NCBI RefSeq assembly: GCF_027359675.1
Contig: NZ_CP114786.1
Coordinates: 3,322,501 to 3,386,500, forward strand
Direction: 5' to 3'
DNA: 64,000 nucleotides
Origin: Roseibium sp. Sym1
Lineage (GTDB): Bacteria; Pseudomonadota; Alphaproteobacteria; Rhizobiales; Stappiaceae
Part shown: piece by piece, positions 63,002 to 64,000 of the stretch
Layout: every line of letters begins with the position of its first letter
Numbering within the stretch: position 1 is the first letter of the stretch
Translations under genes and position numbers: made by a program
The notes under the pieces: generated by a model
The model's database searches: none
What the model was told of the DNA's origin: nothing
Seen by the model: the letters and a program-made list of their open reading frames with translations, nothing else

Positions 63002-63595
63002 ATGGCAGAGATATCCGCGATGCCGGCAGGCCTTCAGGCCCTGATGAGCCGGGCGGATGCCGGCGGCAAGGCTCCGCCGCCGGTGGAAAAATGGAATCCT
63101 CCTTTCTGCGGCGACCTCGATATCCGCATCGCCCGCGACGGCACCTGGTACTATCTGGGGTCACCGATCGGGCGGCTGCCGCTGGTCAAGCTGTTCGCTT
63201 CCGTGTTGCGCAAGGACGAGGACGGCCGGCACTACCTGGTCACGCCCGTGGAGAAAATCGGCATCACCGTCGAGGATGCGCCGCTGCTTGCCGTCGAAAT
63301 GGCCGTCGAGGGGGAGGCGGAGAACCGGCAAATTACCTTGCGCACGAATCTGGGGGATCTGGTCCAAGCCGGCCGGGACCATCCGATCCGGTTTGAAAAA
63401 GAACCGGACAGCGGCGGATTGAAACCCTATGTTCATGTCAGGGGACGGCTGGAAGCGCTGTTTACGCGGGCCCTCATGTATCAACTGGCGGAGCTGATGG
63501 AAGAACGCGGCAAAGAGGATGGTAGCGAAACGGGTATCTGGAGCGGAGGGCAGTTTTTTGCTGTCAGTCCGGACCTGCTGGACGTATCGGAGTGA
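63002..63595 (+). CDS. DUF1285 family protein
   Basis: The ATG at 63002 (MAEISAMPAGLQALMS) is chosen because the upstream extension is Cys-rich and not conserved. The 197-aa product has the DUF1285 landmarks WNPPFCGDLDIRIARDGTWYYLGSPIGR and DGRHYLVTPVEKIGITVEDAPLLAV. The role is unknown. It precedes the Nudix gene, as in many Alphaproteobacteria. Confidence 0.85.
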   Translation: MAEISAMPAGLQALMSRADAGGKAPPPVEKWNPPFCGDLDIRIARDGTWYYLGSPIGRLPLVKLFASVLRKDEDGRHYLVTPVEKIGITVEDAPLLAVEMAVEGEAENRQITLRTNLGDLVQAGRDHPIRFEKEPDSGGLKPYVHVRGRLEALFTRALMYQLAELMEERGKEDGSETGIWSGGQFFAVSPDLLDVSE

Positions 63596-63634
63596 GTGCA
63601 TGATGCTTGAACAGAAACCCGTTGACCCGGCCGC

Positions 63635-64000
63635 ATGACCGTCCCGCTCATGAACCACAGTATCCTGGAGACCGACTGGAGGCAGCATTTGCGGATGCGG
63701 CTTGCGGAAGCTTCGGGCCGCGCTGCAGTCCCGGACACGGGCGATCATGTTCTCAATCCGGACATGGGGCCCTATGCCCGATGGGAGGGACCGCCACGCG
63801 ACGCGGCCGTCCTGATCGGCATTCAGGAGCGGAGCGACGGGCCCAACGTGGTGCTGACGCAGCGGACCGGTCACCTGAAATCGCATGCCGGCCAGGTTGC
63901 CTTTCCCGGCGGCAAGGTCGACCCGACCGACAGTGGTCCGGTGGAAGCCGCGCTTCGCGAAGCCGACGAGGAAATCGGCCTGCCGCCGGCTCAGGTCGAG
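63635..64000 (+). CDS. Nudix hydrolase, CoA pyrophosphatase-like (3' end outside the window)
   Basis: The frame runs from ATG 63635 to the window edge. It contains [29 protein letters not shown], with the CoA-pyrophosphatase-type Nudix box (GG-V-D at the start and READEEIG). It lies 39 bp after the DUF1285 stop. Start may instead be ATG 63650 (MNHSILE). Confidence 0.8.
   Translation, partial: MTVPLMNHSILETDWRQHLRMRLAEASGRAAVPDTGDHVLNPDMGPYARWEGPPRDAAVLIGIQERSDGPNVVLTQRTGHLKSHAGQVAFPGGKVDPTDSGPVEAALREADEEIGLPPAQVE

Noticed and set aside
1..64000. CRISPR arrays, rRNA genes, insertion sequences other than the Mu-like element
   Set aside because: I saw no regularly spaced repeats, rRNA sequence or IS transposase in the window.

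Overview
The window looks like a chromosomal segment of a high-GC alphaproteobacterium. It carries a SciP (CtrA inhibitor) gene, a FlbD-type flagellar activator, exact CtrA boxes (TTAA-N7-TTAAC) and paired CcrM GANTC sites. The gene families and order would suit a marine Hyphomicrobiales such as the Roseibium/Labrenzia/Stappia group; that genus-level placement is inference.

Layout. (1) 1-3.4 kb: the 5' part of a large RTX/FrpC-like repeat protein gene (minus strand, running off the left edge), preceded by a small membrane-protein gene; both are AT-rich. (2) 3.4-13.3 kb: the complete early region of a Mu-like transposable phage: CI-type repressor (minus), twin operators, Ner, a ParB-like protein, transposase A, target-selector ATPase B, small early genes, DUF3164, GemA and two tandem Mor-like activators. 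No head, tail, lysis or portal gene follows. (3) 13.4-34.2 kb: a defence-type cargo. It consists of a six-gene minus-strand operon (PD-(D/E)XK protein, Clp-type AAA+ ATPase, NrdG-like radical SAM protein, a 2087-aa zinc-ribbon/pseudokinase/SF1-helicase/Vsr-like nuclease fusion, a coiled-coil protein and a DUF3800 protein), a YhaN/YhaO (SMC-like ATPase plus SbcD-like nuclease) pair, a second ParB-like gene and an RloC/PrrC-like AAA ATPase with a zinc hook. At 34.49-34.55 kb there are 22-bp-phased repeats like Mu transposon ends. My reading is that about 3.3-34.55 kb is one Mu-derived element in which virion genes are replaced by defence genes. (4) 34.6-48.2 kb: core genome: tRNA-Met, mnmA and a flagellar cluster (fliK, flgD, sciP, fliF, fliG, fliH, fliN, flbD, flhA) ending in two paralogous 91-codon genes, one with a perfect CtrA box. 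(5) 48.3-55.8 kb: assorted housekeeping genes (two GNAT acetyltransferases, mtnA, a metallophosphoesterase, Nudix, a glutathione-transferase-type reductase) with tiny genes and two families of dispersed intergenic inverted repeats. (6) 55.8-64 kb: a four-gene MoxR / DUF58 / BatA-DUF4159 / large membrane protein operon (minus), then a DUF1285 gene and a truncated Nudix (CoA pyrophosphatase-like) gene on plus.

How it fits together: the repressor/Ner switch should control MuA/MuB transposition of the island, and the Mor-like activators would normally switch on later phage genes that are absent here. The cargo would protect the host, which would favour keeping the element. The flagellar block is wired into the CtrA/SciP/FlbD cell-cycle circuit.
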